A stretch of DNA of 8,785 nt from Devosia sp. (GCA_028290245.1 JAQGKG010000257.1:1-8785), one strand, 5' to 3'. Positions 1-7,198 are shown, numbered from the stretch's first letter. Made by a program: numbers and translations. The notes: generated by a model not told the origin, from the sequence alone.

Positions 1-1
1 G

Positions 2-763
2 TCATTCTTCAAAACTCCGATTCTGGCTGACATATTCCCAAAGGTATTCCGCATCGGCGGGCCCAATTTTCACGCCATCGCCTACGCTTATGCTCTTAGC
101 ATACTGTCCATCTTCCTGCTGTTTGGCGGCAGTTGGATTTTGCCGCTGGTTGCGCTGCCTCTACTGCTTATTATCGGCTCCAAGGGCGCTATGGTGCTGT
201 TGCTGCTAGGCATTGCTACCAAAATCGGCCTGAAAATAATGCCAGCCAGACCAGTTCTAATTTTGCTGGTTGGCGCTAGCGTCGTGTGGATTGCTTCTGC
301 CCTCGTTCTTGGCATTCGGAGCGGCGACTATCACGTGCTCGGCTTTTTCGCAGGCCTGCGCGATTTTCCGGCTAATCCCATTGGCCGCGGGCTGGGCTTG
401 GGTGGCAATCTGTCTTCCACCAGCGAAACCATAGACTGGAGCGCAGCCCAAGCCACGGGATCGACCATGGTGCCAATGGAAAGCGCCATCGGCGTCATGC
501 TGTATCAGATGGGCCTCGGCGCGCTGCTCTTCGTCGGATTCCTGATAGCCTTGGCAGAGAAATGCCGCAGAATTTTTGAGCGCACCGGCGACCAGACTTT
601 CCTGTTTGGCACTGTGGGGATCGTCGTCTTGACCGCAAACTCCGTTTTGCAAGAAGAGGCGTTTTTCTCTCCACTGGCCCTGGCTTTTTGCCTGATACTG
701 GTCGGAGTTCTGCTCGGCAGCCATGAACGCGACCAAGAGGTTGATGCGAGCATACGACTTTGA
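2..763 (+). CDS. Wzy / O-antigen-ligase-like polysaccharide polymerase, C-terminal part (5' end outside window)
   Basis: The frame is open from base 2 with no convincing start, so the gene begins upstream; about 253 residues are visible. An internal TTG at 140 falls inside a membrane helix and is not a plausible start. Seen: hydrophobic segments at about residues 25-45, 47-72, 83-105, 164-185, 200-216 and 222-240 of the fragment. A larger polar loop (about 106-162) contains NPIGRGLGLGGN and ends in ESAIGVMLYQMG. Short polar turns with GSKGA and QEEAFFSP are also present. Multi-span topology with one long loop late in the protein, and the loop ending in E-S-x-x-G-x-x-x-Y-Q-x-G, is typical of inner-membrane Wzy polymerases and O-antigen ligases, which join undecaprenyl-linked sugar repeats in the periplasm. 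It is directly coupled to the acyltransferase gene that follows. Polymerase versus ligase cannot be decided, and the glycan is unknown. Confidence 0.75.
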   Translation, partial: SFFKTPILADIFPKVFRIGGPNFHAIAYAYALSILSIFLLFGGSWILPLVALPLLLIIGSKGAMVLLLLGIATKIGLKIMPARPVLILLVGASVVWIASALVLGIRSGDYHVLGFFAGLRDFPANPIGRGLGLGGNLSSTSETIDWSAAQATGSTMVPMESAIGVMLYQMGLGALLFVGFLIALAEKCRRIFERTGDQTFLFGTVGIVVLTANSVLQEEAFFSPLALAFCLILVGVLLGSHERDQEVDASIRL

Positions 764-1911
764 CCCACACCCTAATTCATCCTGCCAATCCTGCATCGAC
801 GGCCAGCCCACCGGCGCACGCGGTGAACCGTGAGCATATTGCTTATCTGCAGTATTTCCGGGCTCTGGCGATCATACTGATCGTTTGCGGGCACACTTAT
901 GCGGTTGCCTGGACGCACTTTGTCAATGAGGATCCTCAGACCAAGGTGTCATGGATCAACATGGTCCCGACACTGATCAATGGCAGCACCGCATATTTCG
1001 TTTTCATCTCCGGCTTTCTATACCGACACGTATTTTATGGTCGCCTGAGCTATGGCGATTTCATGGCTAAAAAGGCCAAATATGTCGGACTTCCTTATCT
1101 GGTGCTGGGCGTTCCCCTTGCCGTCTTGGGCATCGTGCTGGGCACCTTCACCACGACGCTGATGAAGGATGGCGTGCCCTATCCACACAGCGGCTTTATC
1201 GATTTGACAGTCCTGCTGGCCACTGGACGAATGGCGGTGGCCTATTGGTACATCCCTAGCGCCATGCTGCTGTTTTTGGCCTCGCCGCTATTCGATCGTT
1301 TCATCAGGCTGGGCGGGAAGGCGCAAATCGCGATCTGGCTGGCTGCTATTGGCGTGGCGCTGTGGATTCATCGCCCGGTCGAAAATCTCAACCCGCTGCA
1401 GAGCGTGGTATATATCGCGAATTTTTATCTGTTCGGGATGATCTTCTATCACCACCGCCAGGCTATTATTTCGGCGATCGCCCGGCCATCGGTGATCCTA
1501 GCTTCAATTACCGTCATGCTCGCCATAGCTGCAATCCAGGCCATGGTGACGCACAATGTGGGCAATATCGAACACAACTTTGGAGATGGCTGGCTCCCGG
1601 TGGCCCTTGATTTCGGCCTCGTCCAGAAATATGCGGGCTTTTTAGTGTTTTGCGGCCTCTTCTCGCATTGGACCGTCGATACCGCTCCTGCTCTCGGTTA
1701 TGTGGCCGATATCAGTTTTGGCATATTCTTCGTTCATGCGCCGGTTCTCGCCGTGCTGATCAGGATGTCTCCAGCCCTTTCACAGCATGTGGGTGATCTC
1801 ACGCTCGACCTGATCCTTTACACCGCCTTCGTCCTGGCGATCAGCATTGCCATTGTTACGATCATCAAACGCCTTGCGGGCAGCCCCAGCCGTTACATTA
1901 TCGGCTGTTGA
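760..1911 (+). CDS. Acyltransferase-3 family integral-membrane protein (polysaccharide O-acyltransferase)
   Basis: Predicted inner-membrane enzyme that would transfer an acyl group (acetyl or succinyl are usual) onto a sugar of a surface glycan. The 383 residues match the family's usual length. Seen: an N-terminal polar leader (1-27), then YLQYFRALAIILIVCGHTY, where R34 and H45 sit at the positions conserved in acyltransferase-3 proteins. KKAKYVGLPYL (104-114), AYWYIPSAM (161-169) and YVADISFGIFFVHAPVL (314-330) are further family-like blocks, among roughly ten hydrophobic segments. The start is TTG at 760, overlapping the polymerase TGA by four bases (TTGA); an in-frame stop at 742 rules out anything longer. 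GTG at 823 is an alternative that would still retain the whole domain. The overlap suggests translational coupling and a shared role in the same polysaccharide. The acyl donor and target are not readable from sequence. Confidence 0.82.
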   Translation: MTHTLIHPANPASTASPPAHAVNREHIAYLQYFRALAIILIVCGHTYAVAWTHFVNEDPQTKVSWINMVPTLINGSTAYFVFISGFLYRHVFYGRLSYGDFMAKKAKYVGLPYLVLGVPLAVLGIVLGTFTTTLMKDGVPYPHSGFIDLTVLLATGRMAVAYWYIPSAMLLFLASPLFDRFIRLGGKAQIAIWLAAIGVALWIHRPVENLNPLQSVVYIANFYLFGMIFYHHRQAIISAIARPSVILASITVMLAIAAIQAMVTHNVGNIEHNFGDGWLPVALDFGLVQKYAGFLVFCGLFSHWTVDTAPALGYVADISFGIFFVHAPVLAVLIRMSPALSQHVGDLTLDLILYTAFVLAISIAIVTIIKRLAGSPSRYIIGC

Positions 1912-1942
1912 TAAGATAGATGCTGATCAATTGGAAGCAAAC

Positions 1943-1956
1943 AGCGAATATTCGCT
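1943..1956. promoter_or_regulatory. 14-bp perfect palindrome, candidate operator
   Basis: AGCGAATATTCGCT is a perfect palindrome lying in the AT-rich intergenic stretch, three bases upstream of TATAAA (1960-1965). The position suits a dimeric regulator site. A perfect 14-bp palindrome is expected about once in every 16 kb of random sequence, so the statistical support is modest and rests on its intergenic location. Confidence 0.3.
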
Positions 1957-2130
1957 TCATATAAATGGGCACACTTTTCGCTAAATTTTACCCATTAACA
2001 CTATGTTTGCCTTTCACTTAAGATGGCATCGAGAACCGTCTAGTAATCACTGCAGGCCCTCACTGCATTTGCGGTTACACATGACGATCCACGGAAATTC
2101 TCTATCGCCCGGGATGATCAACTCGACCCG

Positions 2131-2150
2131 CTCGCGCCGCGACTCGCGAG
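2131..2150. repeat. GC-rich inverted repeat (6-bp arms, 8-base loop)
   Basis: CTCGCG (2131-2136) pairs with CGCGAG (2145-2150) in what would be the 5' leader of the dioxygenase gene. CTCGCGAG (2143-2150) is itself a palindrome, so either a hairpin or a protein site is possible. No T-run follows, so it is not an intrinsic terminator. Confidence 0.25.
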
Positions 2151-2228
2151 TGCCGGGGATGCTTGTGTCCGCACCGATATGACCAATTTTTGTTCGTGAA
2201 CCCGACCTCTTCTCACCCGATCATTTCC

Positions 2229-2232
2229 AGGA
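2229..2232 (+). promoter_or_regulatory. Ribosome-binding site that decides the start of the dioxygenase-like gene
   Basis: AGGA ends 7 bases before the ATG at 2240. The in-frame TTG at 2234, only two codons earlier, would leave one base of spacing, so ATG 2240 is taken as the start. Confidence 0.5.
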
Positions 2233-2239
2233 TTTGACC

Positions 2240-3175
2240 ATGAACGCGATCTCAACCACCAAGGATGTTATCTCCAACTGGCAGCCGCACCACGAGATGC
2301 TGTTCGGTCGGCACACGATCAAGCTTAACCACACCCTGATCGAAACCGGTATGTTCACCCGCGAAGCTGTTGCCAAGCTCATCGAGCGTTCTCCTGCCGA
2401 GGAATTGGGCTTGGTATCGCGTACCTACGGCGAAGACGGCTCCCAGACGCGCTCGTTTGGTGAACTGGGAAATGCTTCGGGCATGGATGCAATTGACGCA
2501 ATTGAGCGCGGCAAAATCTGGATGAACATTCGCCGCGTGATGGATTGGGCACCCGAATACCGCACCCTGCTGGACCGAATCTTCGGCGAGTTCGAAAGCC
2601 GCATTCCAGGTCTCAAGACCAACAAGCACAATCTGGGAGTGCTGGTCTCCTCGCCAAATGCGCGCGTGTTTTATCACGCCGATATTCAGGGCCAGTCGCT
2701 GTGGCAGATCTCTGGCTCCAAGCGCGTGTTCGTCTACCCGACGACAGACCTCTTCGTCTCGCCCCAGAACATCGAGAAGATTCTGCTGCGCGAAACCGAT
2801 GAAGATATGGCGTTCAAGCCCTGGTACGACGAATTTGCCACGGTCATGGATCTCAACCCAGGCGAGATGACGACTTGGCCGCTGTATGCGCCACATCGCG
2901 TCGACAACCATGACTCGCTCAACATCTCGGTCACCATGGAGCACTGGACCAAGCCGATCTGGAATTCCTATGCCGCACACTATGGTAATGGCGTGTTCCG
3001 TCGCACCATCGGTTTTGGTCACGGTTCGACCAAGGATTCCGGCCTGCACATCTACCCCAAGGCGGCAGCCGCCTTCGTCTGGAAAAAAGTCGGAAAGCAG
3101 ACCGTTGGCGATGTCGAAAAGAAGCGTGCCTTCCGCATCGATGCCAACTCCCCCAGTGGCCTAGTCAACATTTAA
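2240..3175 (+). CDS. JmjC/cupin-like putative Fe(II)/2-oxoglutarate-dependent dioxygenase
   Basis: A soluble 311-residue protein with no signal peptide or membrane segment. Seen: FYHADIQGQSLWQISGSKRV (144-163) followed by FVYP, then LNPGEMTTWPLYAPHRV (205-221). H146, D148 and H219 form an HxD...H facial triad. The Q-x-x-G-x-K-R-x-x-x-Y-P layout with K161 is the pattern of JmjC/cupin-8 proteins, whose strand after the HxD carries the 2-oxoglutarate-binding Lys. Known for the family: hydroxylation or demethylation of proteins and small molecules. Inferred: a hydroxylase acting on a glycan precursor, a lipid, or a protein of the neighbouring locus. The N-terminal about 120 residues and the basic C-terminus (about 273-311) are not recognised. 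The next gene follows after 28 bases, so they are probably co-transcribed. The role is uncertain; the fold assignment is moderately sure from motifs alone. Confidence 0.7.
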   Translation: MNAISTTKDVISNWQPHHEMLFGRHTIKLNHTLIETGMFTREAVAKLIERSPAEELGLVSRTYGEDGSQTRSFGELGNASGMDAIDAIERGKIWMNIRRVMDWAPEYRTLLDRIFGEFESRIPGLKTNKHNLGVLVSSPNARVFYHADIQGQSLWQISGSKRVFVYPTTDLFVSPQNIEKILLRETDEDMAFKPWYDEFATVMDLNPGEMTTWPLYAPHRVDNHDSLNISVTMEHWTKPIWNSYAAHYGNGVFRRTIGFGHGSTKDSGLHIYPKAAAAFVWKKVGKQTVGDVEKKRAFRIDANSPSGLVNI

Positions 3176-3203
3176 CCGCGACGCCACCTCAGAAAGGCAC
3201 ACA

Positions 3204-4319
3204 ATGATGCTTGCGGACCAGAGCCAGTTTCGCCTCGATTTCGACATCGCCGTGGAGCCGAACTTCGATTTCCTATCGGCAGCCTTTCGTGACCTTTACG
3301 CGGTATCAGACGCAACTGCATTTCAGGCTCCGGTGTGGATGCACACCATCCACACCATGCTGGTGCCCAAGCTGAACGCGCGCCAATACACCGTGACGGT
3401 GCGCAATCGAGCCGATGACGCGCTGCTGGCCGTGTTTCCGTTCGTACTGCAAAAGGCTTTTGGCATCACCATGGTGCAGCCTGCTGATTTTGGCGTTTGC
3501 GACTACAACGCCGTTGTCGCTACGAATGAGGTTCTCGAAATCTTGGCGGGTGACAGCGATGTGCTTGATGGGCTGGACAAGGTGCTCAAGGCGGAGGGAC
3601 TGCTGATGTTCCGCAAGGCGCGCGATGACGGTTTCGACATTGCCCGCCTGTTCCGTAGGGCCACCGCCACCCCGTCCGAGAACGCTGCCTATCATTGCGT
3701 TATAGACGACGACTTTGACCACTGGCGACTAAAGACCCTGAGCCGGCATATGACGAAGGAACTCGGCCGCAAGGCCCGGCAACTCGCCACCGAGCATGGT
3801 CTTTATCAAGACCGATCGGTAAGTACGGAAGCCGAGGTTCGCTCCGCGCTGGAATTCATCAAGTCTAGCCGGGTCGGGCGCTTCGAGGATGATCTACTCC
3901 AGATCGACAGCTATTTCGATTTCTACCTTGCCTATGGCCTCGCTGCGTCAGCGACTGGTGAAGCCAGTCTGCGCGTCAGCTATGTCAGCGACCAGCCCAT
4001 TGCCGCCCTCTTGGGCCTGCAGGGAGATGGCGATTTCCATGCCGTGCTGATCGCCGCTGACATGGAAAATTTTGGACGCTACTCACCTGGTACCCAGATC
4101 ATCTATCGCACCATCCAGGACCGGTTTCCCGCTGGCGGCCGTCTGTTCGACATGTGCCTGGGCAATAGCGGCTATAAATCGCACTTCCGCGTGCAGGAAA
4201 CCGGCCTGCGTAACATCACCAGTGCCAACTCGCTGGTCGGCGCAGGTATCGCCACAGTCTACAATCGCGCCAAACCGCTCAAAAACTGGCTCAAAAAATA
4301 CACTCCCCATGTGCACTAG
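3204..4319 (+). CDS. CelD/BcsL-type GNAT acyltransferase
   Basis: A 371-residue soluble protein with the layout of the CelD/BcsL (Acetyltransf_6) proteins, which carry a degenerate FemAB-like GNAT fold. Seen: FDFLSAAFRDLYAVSDATAF then QAPVWM (21-46), a typical N-terminal block with an aromatic-rich turn. DFGVCDYNAVV (95-105) matches the family's DYxxPV-like block. FDMCLGNSGYKSHF (315-328) matches the C-terminal FDxxxGxxxYKxxF signature near the acyl-CoA or acceptor site. Family members act in exopolysaccharide and cellulose loci; Caulobacter HfsK, a holdfast-modifying protein, is a related example. An N- or O-acyl transfer onto a sugar or lipid-linked intermediate is therefore inferred. AGAAAGG (3191-3197) supports ATG 3204 (spacing 6); the adjacent ATG 3207 (spacing 9) is equally possible. 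It is probably co-transcribed with the dioxygenase-like gene. The substrate is unknown. Confidence 0.78.
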   Translation: MMLADQSQFRLDFDIAVEPNFDFLSAAFRDLYAVSDATAFQAPVWMHTIHTMLVPKLNARQYTVTVRNRADDALLAVFPFVLQKAFGITMVQPADFGVCDYNAVVATNEVLEILAGDSDVLDGLDKVLKAEGLLMFRKARDDGFDIARLFRRATATPSENAAYHCVIDDDFDHWRLKTLSRHMTKELGRKARQLATEHGLYQDRSVSTEAEVRSALEFIKSSRVGRFEDDLLQIDSYFDFYLAYGLAASATGEASLRVSYVSDQPIAALLGLQGDGDFHAVLIAADMENFGRYSPGTQIIYRTIQDRFPAGGRLFDMCLGNSGYKSHFRVQETGLRNITSANSLVGAGIATVYNRAKPLKNWLKKYTPHVH

Positions 4320-4353
4320 AACGACACGTTAACCGCCAGTTCCAGCCCGCCAA

Positions 4354-4375
4354 GCTGCTACGGCCGACGTGCAGC
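4354..4375. other. Weak hairpin between convergent genes (possible bidirectional terminator)
   Basis: GCTGC (4354-4358) and ACG (4360-4362) pair with CGT (4368-4370) and GCAGC (4371-4375), leaving one bulged base and a 5-base loop. It sits in the 141-base gap between two convergent genes, where a shared terminator would be expected. Neither side has a T-run, so intrinsic termination is doubtful. Confidence 0.22.
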
Positions 4376-4409
4376 CCGTCCGCCTTCGACATTGCCAAAG
4401 TGTTCCTAT

Positions 4410-4421
4410 TCTAAGCTTAGA
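4410..4421. repeat. 12-bp perfect palindrome in the convergent intergenic gap
   Basis: TCTAAGCTTAGA is perfectly self-complementary. Palindromes of this length occur by chance about twice in a window this size, so no function is assigned; it is recorded because it lies between the two modules. Confidence 0.2.
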
Positions 4422-4460
4422 GGCGGTCCAGGTGTATGAAGACTGGTCGCGATCGGCGTA

Positions 4461-5591
4461 TCAGAGGCTTTTCTCCAGAATTCGGATAAAGTCCCTGGCA
4501 GCCACTGGTCTCGGATTAGAGGCTGTTGAATGATCCTCAACTGCATATCCGGCTATTTTTTCGAAGCTGTCCGCGGTCACACCCACCTGACTGAGAGTGG
4601 CGGGGAGACCCAGCCGCTGCGACAAGCGCGCCATTTCGTCGGCCAGATCAGTGCCTTCCTGCAGACCAAGTGCGATCCGAATGCGGGCATATTTCTCCTC
4701 GGCATCGACTACGTTGTAACGCAGCACAGCCGGCAGCAGCACGGCATTAAGAGTACCATGGTGCAGTTTGAGAGATTTCAGGCCACCCAGCGGATGGGAC
4801 AGCGAATGCACTGCGCCCAAGCCTTTTTGAAAGGTTAGGCCTCCCTGAAGCGCTGCCATCATCATTTCACTGCGCGCGGTTCGGTTGCTGCCGTCGTGCG
4901 TGGCAACCTCGATCCACCGGACCGCACGAGCGAGGCCATCGAGCGCGATCGCATCGGCCACCGGGTTGAAGTTCGGACTGAGGAAGGTTTCGATGCAATG
5001 AGTGACAGCGTCCATTCCGGTGGCGGCTGTTAAATATGGAGGCAGCCCAAGGGTGAGATCCGGATCGCAAAGCGCAACATTGGGAATCATATAGGGAGAT
5101 ATGAAGCCAAGCTTGCGACCGTCATCAAGGGTCAGCAGCGCGGCCCGGCCAACTTCACTACCTGTGCCAGCCGTAGTCGGCACTGCAATGACCGGCGGCT
5201 TGTTGGGCGTGATCCGGCTCAACCCGCCTAGAATGACGGCATATTGTTCCAGTGGGCTAGGATGCGTTGCAAGGAGCGATACGGCCTTTCCGAGATCGAT
5301 TGACGAGCCGCCGCCGATCGCGACAATGCTGTCGCAGTCAGCTTCCTGGAAGTGCCGTACCGCCTGGTAAGCTGCGGCTTCCGTAGGATTTTCCGGTGTT
5401 TCGTCAAACACTGCCGTTTCCAGCCCAATGCCTGACTTAGCAAGCACCGTCGAGAGAATGCCCGCTGCCACGATACCCTTGTCCGTCACGATCAGGGGGC
5501 GCGAAGCCCCCAGGCGCCGCAATTCATCAGCGAGCAAAGAGATTGCGCCGGCCTCGAACTGGATGCGCGTGAGGTATTGAATTAAGGCCAT
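4461..5591 (-). CDS. Iron-containing alcohol dehydrogenase (group III, Fe-ADH)
   Basis: A cytoplasmic NAD(P)-dependent dehydrogenase of 376 residues, the normal family length. Seen: the dinucleotide-binding GGGSSID (93-99), PTTAGTGSE (138-146), TAATGMDAVTHCIE (188-201), GAVHSLSHPLGG (259-270) and LHHGTLNAVLLP (276-287). D194, H198, H262 and H278 match the four metal ligands known from FucO-type enzymes, and H266 matches the conserved second His of that block. Nothing catalytic appears missing. Family members reduce short aldehydes such as lactaldehyde, glycolaldehyde or succinate semialdehyde; maleylacetate reductases are another branch. As last gene of a sugar-acid cluster, 23 bases after the second dehydratase-like gene, it probably reduces an aldehyde or ketone released by aldol cleavage, or oxidises an incoming polyol or hydroxy acid. 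A strong AGGAGG at 5600-5605, 8 bases before the ATG, supports the start. The precise substrate cannot be named. Confidence 0.9.
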   Translation of the reverse strand: MALIQYLTRIQFEAGAISLLADELRRLGASRPLIVTDKGIVAAGILSTVLAKSGIGLETAVFDETPENPTEAAAYQAVRHFQEADCDSIVAIGGGSSIDLGKAVSLLATHPSPLEQYAVILGGLSRITPNKPPVIAVPTTAGTGSEVGRAALLTLDDGRKLGFISPYMIPNVALCDPDLTLGLPPYLTAATGMDAVTHCIETFLSPNFNPVADAIALDGLARAVRWIEVATHDGSNRTARSEMMMAALQGGLTFQKGLGAVHSLSHPLGGLKSLKLHHGTLNAVLLPAVLRYNVVDAEEKYARIRIALGLQEGTDLADEMARLSQRLGLPATLSQVGVTADSFEKIAGYAVEDHSTASNPRPVAARDFIRILEKSL

Positions 5592-5614
5592 CAGAACTGC
5601 CTCCTCTTGAGCGC

Positions 5615-6820
5615 CTAAGGTTCGAAGAACCCGGCATCCTCCTCAAGCAAATATTTCCTGGCGCCCACCGGATCGATATCGAGCCCTAGCCCCGGTGCTT
5701 CCAGCAGGTCGACCATGCTGTCGTTGACGATTTGCCCTTCCGGCAGACCGGTGACAATCTCGCTCCACCACGGCTCGGAGGCGCTGGGATACTCAAAGGC
5801 GATGTAGTTGGCCGGTAGCGTAGCGCAGACATTTATTAGCGCGCCTAGGCCCAGCAGCCCGTTGGCGGTGCCATGCGGCGCCATCATGATCGAATGCATA
5901 TAGGCGTGCTCGGCCACCCATTTGAGCTCGGCCATGCCGCCAATGTCGGCCGGGTCCGGCCCAATCACCCGCACCGCCTGCGTCTCGATCAGTTCCTTGA
6001 AATTGTGCCGGAGATAAATCTGCTCGCCGGTGTGGATCGGCGTTGTCGTCGATAGCGTCAGCTCGCGATAGGCCTGCGGATTGACCCAGGGCACATAGTC
6101 GCCGGTCAGCATGTCCTCGAGCCACATCAGGTTGTGTTTCTCGACCGCATTGGCGAAGCGGATCGCATCGGGCAGGAACCAGCCCGGCCCGCAATCGAGT
6201 GCCAGGCTCACCTTGTCGCCCAGCACTTCCTTCATGGCGGTGACGCAGTCGAGCATGTGGTTGAAGCCGTGCTCGGAAATCTGCCCCTGGTCCATGGCGC
6301 CGTGATAGCCCGCTTTGGTCTGGCGCGGGCCATAGTGGAAGTCGTCGATGCTGTCTTTCATGTTGGAGTGAAAGCTGATGCCTTGCTTGACCATGAAGAA
6401 TTTTTCAGGCCGCTCCATCATCCATTTGACGTCGGCGGCATAATCTTCCGGCCGGTCGCCAGTCCGTTGCTGGCGGATCGAGCCATTATAGACGCGAACC
6501 TTGTCGCGCACCTTGCCGCCCAAAAGTTTGTAAACCGGCACCCCGGCCGCCTTGCCGGCGATGTCCCACAGCGCATGTTCGATAGCGCTGACGGCCGCGC
6601 CATAAGGCTTGAATGACCCGCGTTGGCGGATTTTCAGCATTACTCGCTCGACGTCGGTGGGGTCCTCCCCGATCAGCGCCTCGCGGAAATGCAGTACCCA
6701 CGGCTTGAGGTAGCCTTTGGTGAACTCCACCTCGCCCAACCCGTAGAGACCTTCATCGGTGACGATGCGAACGATGGGATGCTTGCCGATAACGGCACAA
6801 CGCAGATCGGTGATTTTCAT
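5615..6820 (-). CDS. Mandelate-racemase-subgroup enolase-superfamily enzyme, probable acid-sugar dehydratase (copy 2)
   Basis: A 401-residue cytoplasmic Mg-dependent enzyme. Seen: N-terminal capping domain (about 1-125) with the family signature SAIEHALWDIAGKAAGVPVY (78-97) and LLGGK; C-terminal barrel with metal ligands D209 (LALDCG), E235 (WLED) and E266 (TGEQ). D289 (GPDPADIGG) and H316 (MAPHG) form the barrel dyad; their spacing of 27 equals that of mandelate racemase D270/H297. E343 (FEYP) is the late-strand acid. In strand 2 only K145 of the KxK motif remains (VKQG). The K145-D209 distance is 64 residues against about 31 in mandelate racemase, so a loop of about 33 residues is inserted beside the active site. 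Together this favours dehydration of an aldonate or related sugar acid over racemisation. ATG 6820 lies 10 bases after the NIPSNAP stop, indicating a tight operon; its own ribosome-binding site is weak. The substrate is unknown. Confidence 0.85.
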   Translation of the reverse strand: MKITDLRCAVIGKHPIVRIVTDEGLYGLGEVEFTKGYLKPWVLHFREALIGEDPTDVERVMLKIRQRGSFKPYGAAVSAIEHALWDIAGKAAGVPVYKLLGGKVRDKVRVYNGSIRQQRTGDRPEDYAADVKWMMERPEKFFMVKQGISFHSNMKDSIDDFHYGPRQTKAGYHGAMDQGQISEHGFNHMLDCVTAMKEVLGDKVSLALDCGPGWFLPDAIRFANAVEKHNLMWLEDMLTGDYVPWVNPQAYRELTLSTTTPIHTGEQIYLRHNFKELIETQAVRVIGPDPADIGGMAELKWVAEHAYMHSIMMAPHGTANGLLGLGALINVCATLPANYIAFEYPSASEPWWSEIVTGLPEGQIVNDSMVDLLEAPGLGLDIDPVGARKYLLEEDAGFFEP

Positions 6821-6830
6821 GGTGCCCGTC

Positions 6831-7157
6831 TTACTTCACTGAGGAAAAGGCTGTCGGCGTGAGCAACTGGCTACTGATATTGGCAACGATCTGCCCGTCG
6901 CGCTCGGAGTCGTCCCGAGCTTGGTGCCACGCCGGATCGGTAACAAAGGCTGCCCATTTCGCTTCGCGCTCGGCGAGCGATTCCCACGCGAGGAAATAGG
7001 TGAGGCGATTGCTGTTGTCGCCGATCACGGTCGTGAAAAACCCGGCCTGGCAAATGCCATGCTTGTCCCATAACTTCAGCGTGTGATCGGCAAAGCGGTT
7101 GAGCAGTGCCGGCAGTCGACCAGGCAGGCAATCGTAGACGCGCAGTTCGTAGATCAT
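6831..7157 (-). CDS. NIPSNAP-family protein
   Basis: A 108-residue small protein, the usual length of bacterial single-domain NIPSNAP proteins (ferredoxin-like alpha/beta barrel fold). Seen: MIYELRVYDCLPGRLPALL (1-19), HTLKLWDKHGI (25-35), a GFFTTVIGD strand (39-47), LTYFLAWESLAEREAKWAAF (52-71), DPAWHQARDDSE (74-85) and a C-terminal LLTPTAFS (98-105). All are characteristic NIPSNAP blocks. No signal peptide or membrane segment is present. The biochemical role of bacterial NIPSNAP proteins is not settled; they recur in catabolic operons and might act as small-molecule binding, isomerising or accessory proteins. It lies between two enolase-superfamily genes, 41 bases after one and 10 before the other, which ties it to sugar-acid breakdown. 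GGGAAG just upstream of ATG 7157 serves as ribosome-binding site. Family is confident, function is not. Confidence 0.88.
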   Translation of the reverse strand: MIYELRVYDCLPGRLPALLNRFADHTLKLWDKHGICQAGFFTTVIGDNSNRLTYFLAWESLAEREAKWAAFVTDPAWHQARDDSERDGQIVANISSQLLTPTAFSSVK

Positions 7158-7198
7158 GGTACTTCCCGATGTCGTGTTGGTTTCTGGTCGCGAACTGG

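Larger units (their letters stand above)
1912..2239. other. 328-base intergenic region, probable promoter region for the downstream two-gene unit
   Basis: No convincing gene is present. The left part (about 1912-2035) is AT-rich and holds a 14-bp palindrome and a TATAAA (1960-1965) resembling a -10 box, though no well-spaced -35 box was found (TTGGAA at 1931-1936 is too far away). The right part (about 2100-2160) is GC-rich with an inverted repeat. The size and the change in composition suggest that the downstream dioxygenase gene has its own promoter and a long 5' untranslated leader, rather than being read only from the polymerase operon. This is inference; no promoter is proven. Confidence 0.4.

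Noticed and set aside
140..142. TTG as the start of the polymerase gene
   Set aside because: The frame is open back to base 2 with membrane-protein-like sequence, and the TTG lies within a hydrophobic segment, so the gene is truncated by the window edge.
257..811. 184-codon open frame on the minus strand across the polymerase/acyltransferase junction
   Set aside because: It spans two coupled plus-strand genes, has unusual His/Gln/Ala-rich composition and no recognisable motif.
1931..1965. TTGGAA ... TATAAA as a sigma-70 promoter
   Set aside because: The spacing between the boxes is 23 bases, well outside 16-18, so only a tentative -10-like element is mentioned.
2081..2182. 33-codon ATG frame in the intergenic region before the dioxygenase gene
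   Set aside because: No ribosome-binding site, no recognisable composition, and frames this short arise easily by chance; a leader peptide cannot be supported.
2252..3049. 265-codon open frame on the minus strand opposite the dioxygenase-like gene
   Set aside because: Antisense shadow; the plus-strand frame carries the HxD...H motif and a ribosome-binding site, while this one has no family features.
6134..6616. 160-codon open frame on the plus strand opposite the 401-residue enzyme
   Set aside because: Antisense to a well-supported enolase-superfamily gene; no independent signal.
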